Source of the DNA: Archilochus colubris
Lineage: Eukaryota > Chordata > Aves > Apodiformes > Trochilidae
Reading direction: 5' to 3'
Assembly (NCBI GenBank): GCA_023079485.1
Contig: CM041084.1
Coordinates: forward strand, 105,176,967 to 105,240,966
Length of the DNA stretch: 64,000 bases
Position numbers and translations under genes: made by a program. Below the pieces are notes generated by a model. That model did no database searches, was not told the origin of the DNA, and saw only the letters and a list, made by a program, of their open reading frames with translations. Below are positions 12,510-24,354 of this stretch, one piece after another. Position 1 is the first letter of the stretch. The number at the start of each line of letters is the position of its first letter.

Positions 12510-15500
12510 GAGGAACAGCCCATGAGGAAATTAATTATTCTATCTTTGGAACAGGGTTTGAATAGTGAGCAGTAAATAGGATGTAGGGCCATTACACTGA
12601 ATAATGAGAATGAAGCAGATGAATAACATCCACTCTGTGCAGTGAATGAGGCAGGGACTTTATGAAGAGAACAGTTGGAAATCATGTGGTTAAAGACCAT
12701 ATCAAGGGGTACGGTAGAAGAAGGTGCCAGACACCAGCCCTGGAGTGCTTGGTTCTGTGTCATGGACACCCCAAACCTTTCCCAGCTCTGACAAGGCAGA
12801 TGTGCCATACAGCTTCACATATCCTGTGATCTCTCCTGCTCTCTTCAATGGTTCCTAATAGAGTTTCAGAGTCCAGCCAGCACCAGTCTCCTCCCATCTG
12901 ACTCATAGCTCCAGTTTCCTTGCTCTGCCAGGCCCTGACTCAAAACCCGGTCCAGCTTCCCTCCCTTCATCCACAGCCATTAACCCCAGTTCCTATAAAA
13001 ACAGGAAAAAGCACATTCCTAACACTGAGACACCTTCCTCTACCAAAATCCTAGCACAGCTCAAAAGCAGAGGGATAGCAGAGCTTCAAAACCAGACAAG
13101 GGATAACTGGAAAACATGAACAAATCTGCACACATATGTAAATATACATGTGTCTCCTAGTCTCAGCAGCAGCTGAAGGTTTACAGTGTCATCAAAAATT
13201 TTCCAAAATCAGGTAAAAAATATATCAGCCCTGTGTTTATCTGGAGTGGTTTAGATTGGAAATTACAACTGAAACCAGGGTTTTCCTCTAAAATGTATCA
13301 GCAACCTGTATCTCAATAGCTGGCAGTCCCTAACCTTCATGTATAACATATTAAGATGTATACAAAAGGTAATCCAAATGCTAGTTTCCTGGGCTCTGTA
13401 TCTGGAGGACAAATATATTTATATGTTTTGTTGTTCGTTTTTGTTGTTTTGTTGGTGGGGTTTTTTTTCATAAAATTACCTCAGAATTAAGAACAAGTTA
13501 GAAATAAATCTGAATGTAGCTCAATATAATTTTTGGTATGTCAATCTTTAAATAAATCAGTGGAAAAAAAAATCAAGGAATATCTTTTAGCTAGAAAGCT
13601 CAGGTTTGAAAATATGTTTTCAAATCAGTACCTCATTTGTTTCATTACCTTTTAAGTCATATATCTCTCAAGATAATTTATGCCAAGGGATAAACAAAGA
13701 TTTCTCATTTTAGGTGCTGAGTTTGTAGCTCATCTCTGTCTAAGATTCTCTCTTAAATTTTGAGATTTTATAGGGTGACTATTTAGTACTGATGTCATTA
13801 TGAGTCCTACTGTGCTTAGTGAGAGAAAGAAATTTAAAAGAAAAGAGAAGCATTGTGGAAAATAATGTCTCTTTATGTGATGCAAGCCATTTTGTGATAG
13901 GGAAGGCAAAATCCCAAGCTTTTGGCTAAAGCTGTCTGGGTGAGAGAGCCATCAGACCAGCAATTGCACTTCCCCCAGATGTTCAGAGGAATATGTGCAA
14001 TTGATGCCAACGTGAGCATTTCTGCAAAATATTAGAGGTAAGACACGAGTAAGGGAGCAGAAAAAGAGAAGGGATTGAGGCCTGACTTAATCTTTCCAAA
14101 TAATCATTCCTGCCTTGGCAAATAGATAAATAGAAGGAAGGAAAACAGCAAGTTAAGCTGAGGCTCTTCTGTTCTTCCACCTTGACAGGGATGGAGCCAC
14201 AAAGAATAAATACCAGCTGACAGCAGCTGTTGAGTCTGTGATGCTTGCTGCCCTGCTATCAGTGCTTCAGTGAAGGTCCACCTAGTCCCATGCAAAGTAG
14301 GCAGAAGGGAAGATATGTGTCAGAGGGCCAGCTGAGTTATTGGTAATGATGGAGCAAGAATGTTCTAAGAAATTTATTTCATGCATTGTTGCAGCATCTT
14401 CTGGAGTGATCTGCCCAGAAATTGTTTTTACTGGGAGAGACTCTACACACGGACTTTGTGGATGTTCTCCATGCTTGCTGACCTTTGCTGTGACATATTC
14501 TGTCTTAATGCAGTACAGAACAAAGACCACTTCATGACAATCACTTAACTGACTCAGCACCTGAAATGAGTGGGCAAGGGCATGGAAGGAAGATAGTCCA
14601 TCACCAGGGAATCCTGACAGGTTGAAAACTACGACTCCTTTACATCCAGGGTGAATGACCTTGGCATCATCTAACCCAGCCAATTCACCAGTCTATCAAT
14701 CTACACGTATTATTTATTCATTCCAGTGCAGCAATGTGTGGTTTGATGCAGCTGCTGCCAGTGTCTATTTAATTCCAGCTAAACTCCTATTCTGCTTCAC
14801 ATGCTTCTCTAATGTCTGGGCAGCAGGCTAGGCTTCTTGAAATTGGAAAACATTCTAAAACATCCAGAAAGTGTGCCCTGGCAGCCAAGAGAATTTGTCT
14901 TTTGCCTGTTAGGAACAGAGAGCCACTGTATCACTGGGGTTGTTTTGATTGTTCAAAGATGTAAGAAGCAGGGACCATCATTCCCTTTACACTAAGCTGC
15001 TGTGGGTTTCTAGTGCTCACATGGGTGGTATCCTGTATCTTCCAGATGTTTGTAGGAACAAACTCAGCCTGGCAGGGTGATCCTATGATTTGCTGGGAAA
15101 TAAGGCAGCTGGGTGAATGGGGTGGCTGAGGTGGGATCTGGAGCAGCAGGTAGGGCCCTAAGCTGCACCAGGGATTTGCAGATTCACTGAGATCTTTGCC
15201 GAGCAGTGTCCTAGGTGGATAGGAGGCAGTGGTCAGGCGGAAGGCAGGGAGTGCAAGGGTATGTGTTATAGAAATGAGATCCTGTGAGATAACAGCACAG
15301 GAGGAGATACAGGGTTGGTGAGGTAAAGTCAATGATGGACATGGTGAGCAATGGGAAAGTGAATGGGCAAGAGCTGTATGAGAGGTACTCTCTCCCAACT
15401 TGCTGCACTTCTGTGGTGTCTGTGAGCCAGTGATGGGCATCAGAGCAGCATGGCACTTTCCTTTAGCAGGCACTGGGATCCCCAGGAGCAATGCCTTATT

Positions 15501-18500
15501 GCCTCCTTGCTGCATCATGGGGTTCCTGAGATCCCTTTGAGCTGCGGGTGGAGGCCAAAGGCAGATGCTGGACTCCATTTCTGAGTACCCTGTGAGATGG
15601 GTAGTGCTTTATACACCCAAGTGCTGGTCTCTGGAGAATTTGACACTTCTTCTTCAGAAGCACATAAGAAGAGAGACACCTGGGTAACCTGGAAGGTGCT
15701 GTTTTTGTGGGAGAGAGTGGGGACTGTGAAAGAGGGGGCTTTCTCCCCAGCTGGCAAAGAGGAGGAAAACCCTCAGCACAGAACTGGCTGGGTTCCCAGC
15801 CTGGGCTCCAAGCATCTTCCCTGCCAGAAACCAGGAATTAGGGATTTCACACTGGGGAATTCTGTCAGTGTCTGTCTATTTAGTCAGTTTTTCCTGTAAT
15901 AAAACTACAATTTAGGCACTCTGATTCTGATAACATGGGAACTGGCACATAATTTTTGTTTCCAGAGTTATTTTTCCTTATCCTGAAGAAGCTGCTTCCC
16001 CAGTATTTTGCATGAACTAATCTTTTTTGTCTTTCAGCACTTTTAGTTTTTTTCTTTTCATCATTTTTTAACCACTGTTTCCAGTGCCCTTCTCTTTGGA
16101 CTATGCCCAGCCTCAATGGCCTGGGTTTGTAATTATGGCGAAAACTTGTCTCATGACTAGGCGATGACTAGAGGCAATTCCCCAGAAGAAACACCTACAG
16201 ATGAATGCCATTTCTGCTCTCTTCCTCTCCTTTTGCTCAGGTTTGTCAGGCTGCTGCTCATCCATTGCTTACTGTTTTTAACCCTTAAGCTATATATTTT
16301 CTTTTGAGTGGAGATAATACAAAATATTAGTATGCATTTGCATTATGAAAACAATACCACATTTATCATAATGCTCCCTAGACTTCTAATGTTACTATAA
16401 CTCACAAATTAAAATCAGTGTGCTTGCCTGTTCCTGAGTTTGTCAGTAACAGTATGTGGGGCTGACTTATTCTCTATGAACAATGAAAATATGTGAACCT
16501 CTTCCAGCAGAATGGCAGGACTCAGCAGGAAAAAAATGTTGGAGTTGTGTCTTTTCTTTTGGAGCAGTTTTCTTATAGCTGGCCTCAATGGCAAATCCGG
16601 ATGATGTTTTTTTATGGTCAATATTTAAGATGTAGGGATTTAATTCTCAAATATTTGTGAAATCATCTGGGTATAATTAGAATAAAAAGCTAACACATTT
16701 TTGTAAAATAACAACATGCATTTTAATGCATTTCTTAGGTTTTTTCCACGTCTATGTTGAAGGAGAAAAGAACCCAACAAAAATAACTTCCATAGAGTGA
16801 AAACTGGTCTATGGCACTTTTTAGCAAAAGTCAAACCTCCCTGCAGGGTGAAAGTTTCTCACAAGACACATGTTTGGCTGGGACTCATCATTTCCAGGCT
16901 AGGAACATGTTTGCACTCCTCAATAGGCTACAGAGCATTTAACATAAGTATGTTTTTAAGCTAACATGTTAGTGCTGGTGAATTGGATTGAGAGACCTCA
17001 GTAAAGCAGTGACATGGCTTCCCTTAGCATGGCAAGTGTTGTGTTTCCATAGGCTGTGCAGATTCATGTTCTCAGTGACCCTCAGTATGGATACAGAAAC
17101 TCCTATAATATGCCAGTCTTTATGTCTCCTTGTGTGCCCATGTGTCAGAAAACCTGGCCCAGAATGTCATGCCTGTGTTTGTGGGCCTATTGACTCATGA
17201 GCTAAAGGTGAAAAAAAAAATGCTGTTGCTCCAGTTAGGAAGCAGGAACCATAAGTCACCCTTAGGCATCCTTGCCTAGGGAAAAGGGAGAACGACACCA
17301 TAGCTGTGGAACGACCAATTCTCCTTGAGCTGTAAGAGCAGAACTGCTAAGGTGTCCTCTGGGGAACCCTCAGCAACCTCAATGGGTACTTTCTCCTGGC
17401 TTTCAAGTGACTCTGTGTAACTGCTTAGCCATAGCTCCTCTGTGGGACTGGGACTAAAATGTGTATGAGGGGGTGCATGTGTGTGTGGGTGTGTAGTTTA
17501 TATTCACAACAAAATTAGCAGTTTTGTAACATAAACAGGGATTAGCATTTCACTCTTTTATTTTCCTTGGGGAAAAAAGCCAGCTTGAATTTTTTTTGGA
17601 GGGAAAAAAATGGAACAGTAGCAGAGGGATCCTATTTCTGCCATCTTCACCTTTACACAGTGCTCACACATAGCATGTAGAGCACAGTGTAAGCGTTGCT
17701 GTTGAAGGTATATTTGTAAGTGATGTGGCTGAGATATTCTAAAGCATTCATTGATGTTTTGAGCTCCGAGTCAGCCTTAAAGGTCTGCAGAGGATAAATG
17801 GGACTCCTGAATATTTTGGTCATCTCAAGGGGTTTAACATAGTGTGGAATTTTTAATACTATTATACATCTAAGTACTGTTAAATATTAATTTTAGCATT
17901 GCATCAGTGGCCTTAATCCTAGCAACTAACAAAAGGTCTTCTTCCCCTTTAGAGTGCTGCATCCTCAACACCCAGGTGTGCTGCCCCTTGCAGGGGTGCC
18001 TGGAACAACAAGGAGCTGAGAAAGCACACATGTCAAGGGCTTGCTCATCTACTAAAAAGCAGCCTATTTATGCTGCTGAGATATGTCAAAGTGACTGGAA
18101 CCTCTCGTTCTCTTTTCTTTGCCTTCAAACTAGTGATGTTTCTTCTGCACCAGCTGCCATCTGTGTATAAAGTGGAGCCACTGGGCTCTCCAGTGGTTAT
18201 AATAATGCTTGGTCTCAGACTGAGTCCAGAATCAGGCCAAACCTACTTCAGGGACTCAGGAAGCACAGCATCATTTCTGGCTCCCACACAGCCTTCACCT
18301 GCAATGCACTGAGCAGAGTCCAAAATATATTTTGCATACAAATTAATGAGATACATTTATAGCACCCCTTAGACAGCTTTATTCTGTTAGTGCTTACCTT
18401 TATTACTGTGTAACATACGCAGATCCCATTGTCATAAATTGTGCTCTCCTTTTGAAGGGGGGAAAGAATTCCTTATAAAAGATAAATAAATAGGAAGATC

Positions 18501-18575
18501 AGAATGTTGCCAGTTCCTATGCGGTCCCCAAAAAATGTCTAAATCATCCCATACTTTAGTAAAACATCAAATCCT
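12510..18575. other. Mostly unique non-coding sequence
   Basis: No gene or repeat family is recognised. It contains a T/G-rich tract at 13434-13468, an unrecognised 215-codon minus-strand open frame (14931-15578), an ATTTGCAT octamer at 16336 near an AACAAT, and a TG-rich segment at about 17455-17495. Confidence 0.5.
13434..13468. repeat. T/G-rich low-complexity tract
   Basis: TTTTG and TTG units without a fixed period, ending in an eight-base T run. Confidence 0.75.
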
Positions 18576-18579
18576 GACA

Positions 18580-18792
18580 CTTAGCTGTAGTGAAAAGAGG
18601 CATCCAGGTGCCACTAATTGCCAGGGACTGAGCATGAGCTTGTGTCAAGCCCACCTGTGCCTGATTAGGATGGGCCCCCACTGCGCATGAGCAGGACCAG
18701 GGGGCCAATAAAAGGTGAGTCCTGAAGCACAAGCTCATGCTCACTCCCTAGGAATTAGTGGCATCTGGTTGTCTCATTTCACTACACTTAGC
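18580..18792 (+). mobile_element. Fold-back LTR-like element with 6-bp target duplication
   Basis: The element spans 18586-18786 (201 bp). It starts TGTAGTGAAA, ends TTTCACTACA, and is flanked on both sides by CTTAGC (18580-18585 and 18787-18792). The outer 59 bases (18586-18644) are repeated inverted at 18728-18786, with 52 of 59 positions matching. A core with AATAAAAG (about 18708) lies between the arms and is about 90% identical to the core of the element at 55.5 kb. TG...CA ends and a 6-bp duplication fit an LTR inserted by a retroviral integrase, such as an avian ERVK or alpharetrovirus-like family. Long terminal inverted repeats do not fit an ordinary LTR. A MITE-like DNA transposon is the alternative. 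Confidence 0.7.
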
Positions 18793-18794
18793 AA

Positions 18795-19200
18795 TTAGAA
18801 TCTTGACCAACTTCAGTGTGCCCCAAGTCAGCACAGCCAGGAACATCCCCATGCCTCCTGTGTGATTTCAGTGGTAAGAGGATAAGACACGCATCATTGT
18901 GGCTTAGGGACTTCTGCAGGCTTAGAGGACTCTGGGGAAGGTGGTATGGTGGCCTTAAAATCATCTAAACAAGTTAAGCAAAAAATGCTATCTACAGCAG
19001 TATCCAGATGATCACACTGGGGATATGTGTTTTTGCTTCCAAAGTTAAGTAAAAAAATTTAAAACAAATGGATGAAAGGTAGCTTACCATTGCACCTGGC
19101 CAACCTAACCTGTGGGTTTCTGCCTTGTGATATGAAAGTTTCCGTGCTGTCGGCAGGATATTTGCAGTGTTTGATTTTGTGCATTTTTGTATACACATAA
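18795..19200. other. Unannotated spacer between fold-back element and CR1
   Basis: Unique-looking sequence with no recognised element. The CR1 copy begins abruptly at its 3' edge. Confidence 0.5.
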
Positions 19201-19202
19201 TT

Positions 19203-20160
19203 GGACATGGACAGAAGCATTGAGTGCACCCTCAGCAAGTTCACCGGTGACCCCAAGCTGTGTGGTGCAGCTGACATGTGGGAGAGAAGGGATGCCATCC
19301 AGAGGGACCTTGGTAAGCTGGAGATGTGGGCCCATGCCAACCTCATGAAGTTCAAACAGGACCAAGTGCAAGGACCTGCATCTGGGTTGAGGCAATCCCA
19401 AGCATTGATACAGGTTGTGCAGTGACTGGCTTGAGAGCAGCCCTGAGGATGCTCTCCTCAGGGCATCCATCCAGACTTGGGAGTGCTGGTGGATGGAAAG
19501 CTCAACATGAGCTATCAGTGTACACTTGCAGCCCAGAAAGCCAGCCAGATCCTTGGCTGCATCATGAGAAGTGTGGCCAGCAGGTCGAGGGAGGTGATTC
19601 TCCCCCTCTACTCTGCTCTCATGATACCCCAGCTGGAGTACTGCATCCAGTTCTGGAGCCCCTATTACAAGAAAGAAAGGGAGGTACTGGAGTGTGTCCA
19701 GAGAAGGGCCATGAGGATGATTAGAGGGCTGGAGCACCTCTCTTATGAGGACAGACTGAGAGAGTTGGGGTTATTCAGTCTGGAGAGGAGAAAGCTCTGA
19801 GGAGACCTTACTGTAGCCTTCCAGTACCTGAAGGGGGCCTACAAGAAAGCTGCCGAAGGACATTTTGGGATGTCAGGTAGTGATAGGACTAGGAAGAATG
19901 GATACAGACTAGAGGAAGGTAGATTTAAATTAGATATTAAGAAGAAGTTCTTCACCATGAGGGTGGTGAGACACTGGGACAGTTTGCCCAGAGAGGCGGT
20001 GGGAGCCTCATCTGTGGAAGTTCAAGGCCAGGCAGGACAGGGCTCTGAGCAACCTGATCTGTGGGAGGTGTCCCTGTCCATGGCAGGGGGCTTGGAACTA
20101 GATGATCCTAAATATCCTTTCCAACCCTGAAAAGTCTATGATTCCATGATTCTATGATTT
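19203..20160 (+). mobile_element. 5'-truncated CR1 LINE copy
   Basis: A non-LTR retrotransposon copy of about 950 bp. It keeps the C-terminal third of ORF2 and the 3' untranslated region, and ends with 'tatgattccatgattctatg', the short octamer-type tail typical of CR1. The 5' end is truncated, the usual result of incomplete reverse transcription. The 3' region contains the conserved 'aagaagttcttcacc' and 'gagaggcggtgg' phrases and a CCTTTCCAACCCTGAA box just before the tail. This is the best-preserved repeat in the window and is clearly younger than the CR1 fossils at 1.4, 23.5 and 47.3 kb. Confidence 0.95.
19207..19860 (+). pseudogene. CR1 ORF2 remnant (end of reverse transcriptase and C-terminal region)
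   Basis: In the first frame, IECTLSKFTGDPKLCGA holds the position of the FADDTKL catalytic motif, and the first Asp of the usual FADD is Gly here. IQRDLGKLEMWAHANLMKF follows. After a frameshift at about 19.4 kb the second frame gives [64 protein letters not shown] and LFSLERRKL, then a stop at 19798. The lost Asp, the frameshift and the stop make the product inactive. The motif order agrees with CR1 ORF2. Confidence 0.9.
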
Positions 20161-20164
20161 ACCA

Positions 20165-23100
20165 GCCAGAGGCCACAGGTTCTTGCTTTGCCCATGCCAC
20201 TTGCACATTCCTCTGTCTCTCCTGACTTGCACTGTGACAGCAGAAGCTTGGCTCTGCCACATAGTCAGCCCCTCACCCATTGCCACTAAATTACAAGTCC
20301 CATCCCAGCAGATTAAGGTAAATTTCTATCAACAGCAGTTTAAATGAATAAATTGGGTGGTGAACTGTAATAGCTGAGGAAAGGTAAACTCAGCCATTTC
20401 ACCACTTCTGAGGTCCTCTCCAGGACTGGAGAAGTGCAGAAGGCTTGGGAGTAACCTCTTTCCCCTGTGATTCACCAGGGCTTGTGAGTCACAGCCATTA
20501 GACATCAGGGGAACATCTTCTGTGAAGAGGTATTATTCGATGTGAGTGAAGGTTGCAAAATTGGATTCTATTGTAGGAAAGCTTTTAAGTTATATACTTG
20601 TAAAAAAATTCACTTTCTTTAAGAAAAAAACCCACATTATTTGATTTAATTTTTTACAAATACACAGAAAATTTGAACCACCTGAAGTTTATAACCATTC
20701 TCTGAACACACCATTATTAGTATAAGCTCCCTCATTTATTGGAAGTTCCCCTGTACTTTGCAGCAGTACAAACTGCTGTGACAGATGTGGGGTTCTGAAG
20801 GTGACCCACATACCACAGGGGACACAGGCATCTTTTGAACCATGTCACAAAGATCTCTGCTCTCTACAGGCAGAGTGGCTGTTGTTTGACCACACAGTGG
20901 CTACTAGTGAATGCTTTTTAATAACTCATCAAACTCAATATATTTATTAGACAGTTTAATATTTGATTATAGTCACGCTCTACCCAGCACAAGTTCTGCT
21001 GTATATTAATATATTACACCCTTCTCACTTGTCCTAAGAATACTTAATGATACGTCATCAAAGTGACATAGATGTTACCCCTGTGCAGAAGAGGTAGACC
21101 TGTGCTTACATCACACTGATATCCTTGGGATATATAGCCAAAAAAAACCCCAAAACCAAAACCCAAACACACACCCATACAAAATTTATGCATTTTGTTA
21201 CATATTTGCTCCTGAAAATGGTGGTGTTGTCTACCATTCATAACTAATTGCATTTATGAGTAAGAGAATAATATAGAATAATTCCTTAAATTCCTTACAT
21301 GTGAGGATAAATGTACAGTATTAAGGCATAATCAGCTAGGCTGTATTTCAGCAGAGCTTTGAGTAAGTGAAACATTGCAATTTGGAGGTTATCTTGAAGA
21401 TCAAATCCCCAGTCAGAAAGCTATATTGTTGCCTTCATTTTCCTCTCTCAACCCCATGAAGGCTTAATTGGCAGCTAGCTTACATTGTGATCTCCTAGCT
21501 TCTTAGAATTTTCTTTTTTTGTAACAGATTTTTTTTAATGAGCAATTTCTCGGGGGAATTAATTATTACTTTGACTGGTATATTACTATATTTCTATCAA
21601 GAAGTTCTATAAATTACCAAACTCTTGACACAGTGTGCAACCATAAAAATCACAAGGAATATCTGTAGTTCTTTCTAATTCCATTAAATCATTTTTTTTT
21701 TCCATGGGAAGCTCATTCTCCCCTTTGTTAAATGACAATACTGAGATTCAGTTGCAGCTAATGTCTAATGTGCATGTGCTGTGACACTGCTATGGATTCA
21801 TAGAAGCTGCACCATAAGAAGAAATACGTGTCACGAAGTGAGATGAGCTCAAATGAATGAGGAGTTTCATCACTGCATGAGCATCATTTCTGCAGAGAGA
21901 ATGCTCATTACAGGATAGACTTTTCTACCTTGTTTACATTTTATGCAGGGCTTTTAGAAACATGCTCACTGTGAGGCACTCAATGGGAAAGTGTAGTTTC
22001 AGTAGCAGTCACCATATTAACAGGAGGCCATATCCTGGAGCCTCATCTCTGCCTTCAGACAAGCAAACAAGAGCAAACAAGTCAGGTTAAGGACTAAGAA
22101 AAGCCTAAAGGCTTTGGCAGTCACTTAGCCACAGACCCTTAAGAAAGAAAATCCTGCATAGCTGTGTTGCTCCAGAGCCAAGACCAGAAGACAAACACTG
22201 CAGCCACAAACCTTTATATGAGGCCATCCTTGACCAACAGGGAGGATGCTCTGTTCCATCCCCACACCTAGCAAAACTTCTCTTTTGCCTCCAGGTACAT
22301 CTCTTTTCTTGGACTCCTTCCTGCCATTGCCTAAAATTTACAAATTTACATTTTTTAAAATTTTTTTTTCCACTTTATGGAACCAACTGTCACAAAAGAC
22401 TTGGGGTCCAAGGGGCATGTTCATCATCATTTGGTGTCTTCCAAAGCGGAGGGTCTGGGACACCAAGCCCTGTATTTGCATTGGTTTTGATTGCACTAAG
22501 ATCTCAGCCTAGCTGGTCAGCATGAAGAGGAGTGTAGGGATGCAGGTCCTGCCAACAGAAGTGTGAGCAAGTTGAGCTCTCCCCACAAATCCCCTTTACC
22601 TCCAGTCCCCCTTCCAGAGAGGACTGAAAGCCACCAAGGTGCCTGAATAAGGAGGCACCTTGTTCTCTTCTGCTTTTTCTCCTTTCTGCCTGAACTGGTT
22701 TGCCAGAGTTAAAGTTCCCCTCAGTGCTCAAGTTACAACTTTGTAACAAATGAAAATAGCAATTAAGGCTGCCACTTCATTCCTAAGTCACACCATTTTG
22801 TCTAATTGCAATATATATAATACATAAGATCATGCTGTGCTGGGGGATATATATGCAATAACTGAACACAGTGGCATGATTTAGGACAGACTGGCTTTGA
22901 ATTTCTGTGTGTGAGCAGGTGGTGTTTCTACACTGCCTCAAATATATTCAACATGACACTATAAGGTCAAACCTACCCCTTCTGAGGGCTTGCCTTTATT
23001 AGTAGCCCAAATAATAAATAACAAAACACAAACTTCAGCCAAAGCTCTCTTTCTAAAAGAGTTTCCAGAAGGAATTCCCTGGATTTGCTCTCAGCATGTA

Positions 23101-23460
23101 CATCCAGAGAGTGTTTACACAGGTCTTATGTTTTAAGGGACTTCCCAGCACAAATTTAAGAAAATTGCAATAGCTTAACTAGTTCCTGCTAGGAAGTTAC
23201 TGTCCATCAGCTGAGAGGGAGTAGCTGTCTCTGTGCTCCTTGCCCACGCCATCTGTCAAAGAAGGCATTGACTTACACCCTCATATGCCTTATAATGGAA
23301 GAAAGGCAAATATAGAACCCATAACACCCACTTTGAGAAAGGGGAGAAAGTGCTCGCGGCAACTCCATGCCCTATTTTAATGTATTCTCAACAGTATGCA
23401 ATCCTCTAGGACAAAGGCACTGAGGTAAATGAAAGATGGGACAGACTGCAATGCACATTT
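20165..23460. other. Unannotated unique sequence
   Basis: No gene or repeat family is recognised. It has an A/C-rich patch at about 21141-21176 and AT-rich stretches at about 20.6, 21.5 and 22.8 kb. Confidence 0.5.
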
Positions 23461-23464
23461 GCTA

Positions 23465-24180
23465 AAGGCTGATTGTGGCAGAGTAACTGGATAGCTTTCC
23501 TCCCTGAGAGAACAGATTTTTCTTAACTAGAGAAATGCAGTAGGTCTCATCTCTATGGACTTCTGAAAAGTAGGTAATAAGGTGCCACATGGGAAATTAT
23601 TAGTTAAGCTGAAGAAGATGGGAATTAGTTCAAAAAGTATTACGTGGATAAGAAACTAACTAAAGGGAGATGCCAACTGCTTGTGCTGAAGAGGGAGATT
23701 CAGTCCTGGAATGAGGTTACCTGTTGCAAGGATGTGGGCTTACAAGGTTACTAGGACCTAGCCTTTATTTGTGAGCTTCATTTTTAAACTATGGTGCAAA
23801 AAGTAGGACTGTGCTAAAAAAGAAAAAAAAATTACTGGTCACTAAAATCTGGGAGACATGCAGAAAAAGCTAGAGGAACAGAACAACAGAACTACATACA
23901 AAGAGCAGGTTTGTGTACTTGGAGTTAATGTTGCTCATCGGCTAGAAATGGTGCTGGGAAGAGAGAAGACCAAGTTCTTGGTGATGCTTTAGATTTGGAT
24001 TGGTGGACAGATTAATGGAAATGGTAGCCACAATCCCCCATGGATGACAGTTCCAATAGAAGCAAAGGAGTGTCAGAGCACTAAAGGGGCCCTCCTCCAA
24101 GTTCAGTGAGCATCTCTGGGCCCCTGTATCCAGGAGGGACCCCTGGCACCTGAAAGACAGGCGTGGAAAGGCTGCAAAGC
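23465..24180 (+). mobile_element. Old CR1 LINE fragment (reverse transcriptase middle part)
   Basis: Plus-strand translation around 23533-23660 gives GNAVGLISMDF, then KVPHGKLLVKLKKMGI and WIRN-LKG. This is the CR1 block usually read as a GNAVDLIYLDFSKAFDKVPH-like motif followed by the WIRNWL motif. Downstream, 'caaaaagtaggactgtgctaa' at about 23799 fits the stretch just before the catalytic Asp pair, but that pair is destroyed by an A-rich expansion. In-frame stops and indels are frequent. The assignment is firm from about 23465 to 23840. The segment to 24180, and possibly to about 24350, shows only weak echoes of the C-terminal region. Confidence 0.75.
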
Positions 24181-24354
24181 ACAAGGGGAAATGAGAACAC
24201 CTCTGACTTTTGAGCTACAGGAAAACATCACCACTGCAGTCTAGTAAAACACAGGCTGAAAGGGAAACTAAGTGTTCCCTGTAAAAACATCAAGAGGGTA
24301 AAGGCCAGATAGGAAAAATGGCTATTTCACCTGAAGGACAATGTTTTCACGCAT

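Noticed and set aside
12985..13010. TATAAAAA box in 'cagttcctataaaaacagg'
   Set aside because: There is no downstream gene or other core-promoter element, and isolated TATA-like words are expected in AT-rich DNA.
18556..18744. Minus-strand frame sharing APWSCSC and PNQAQV with a minus-strand frame at 55477-55731
   Set aside because: The shared peptide comes from the repeated non-coding core of the two LTR-like elements, not from a protein family.
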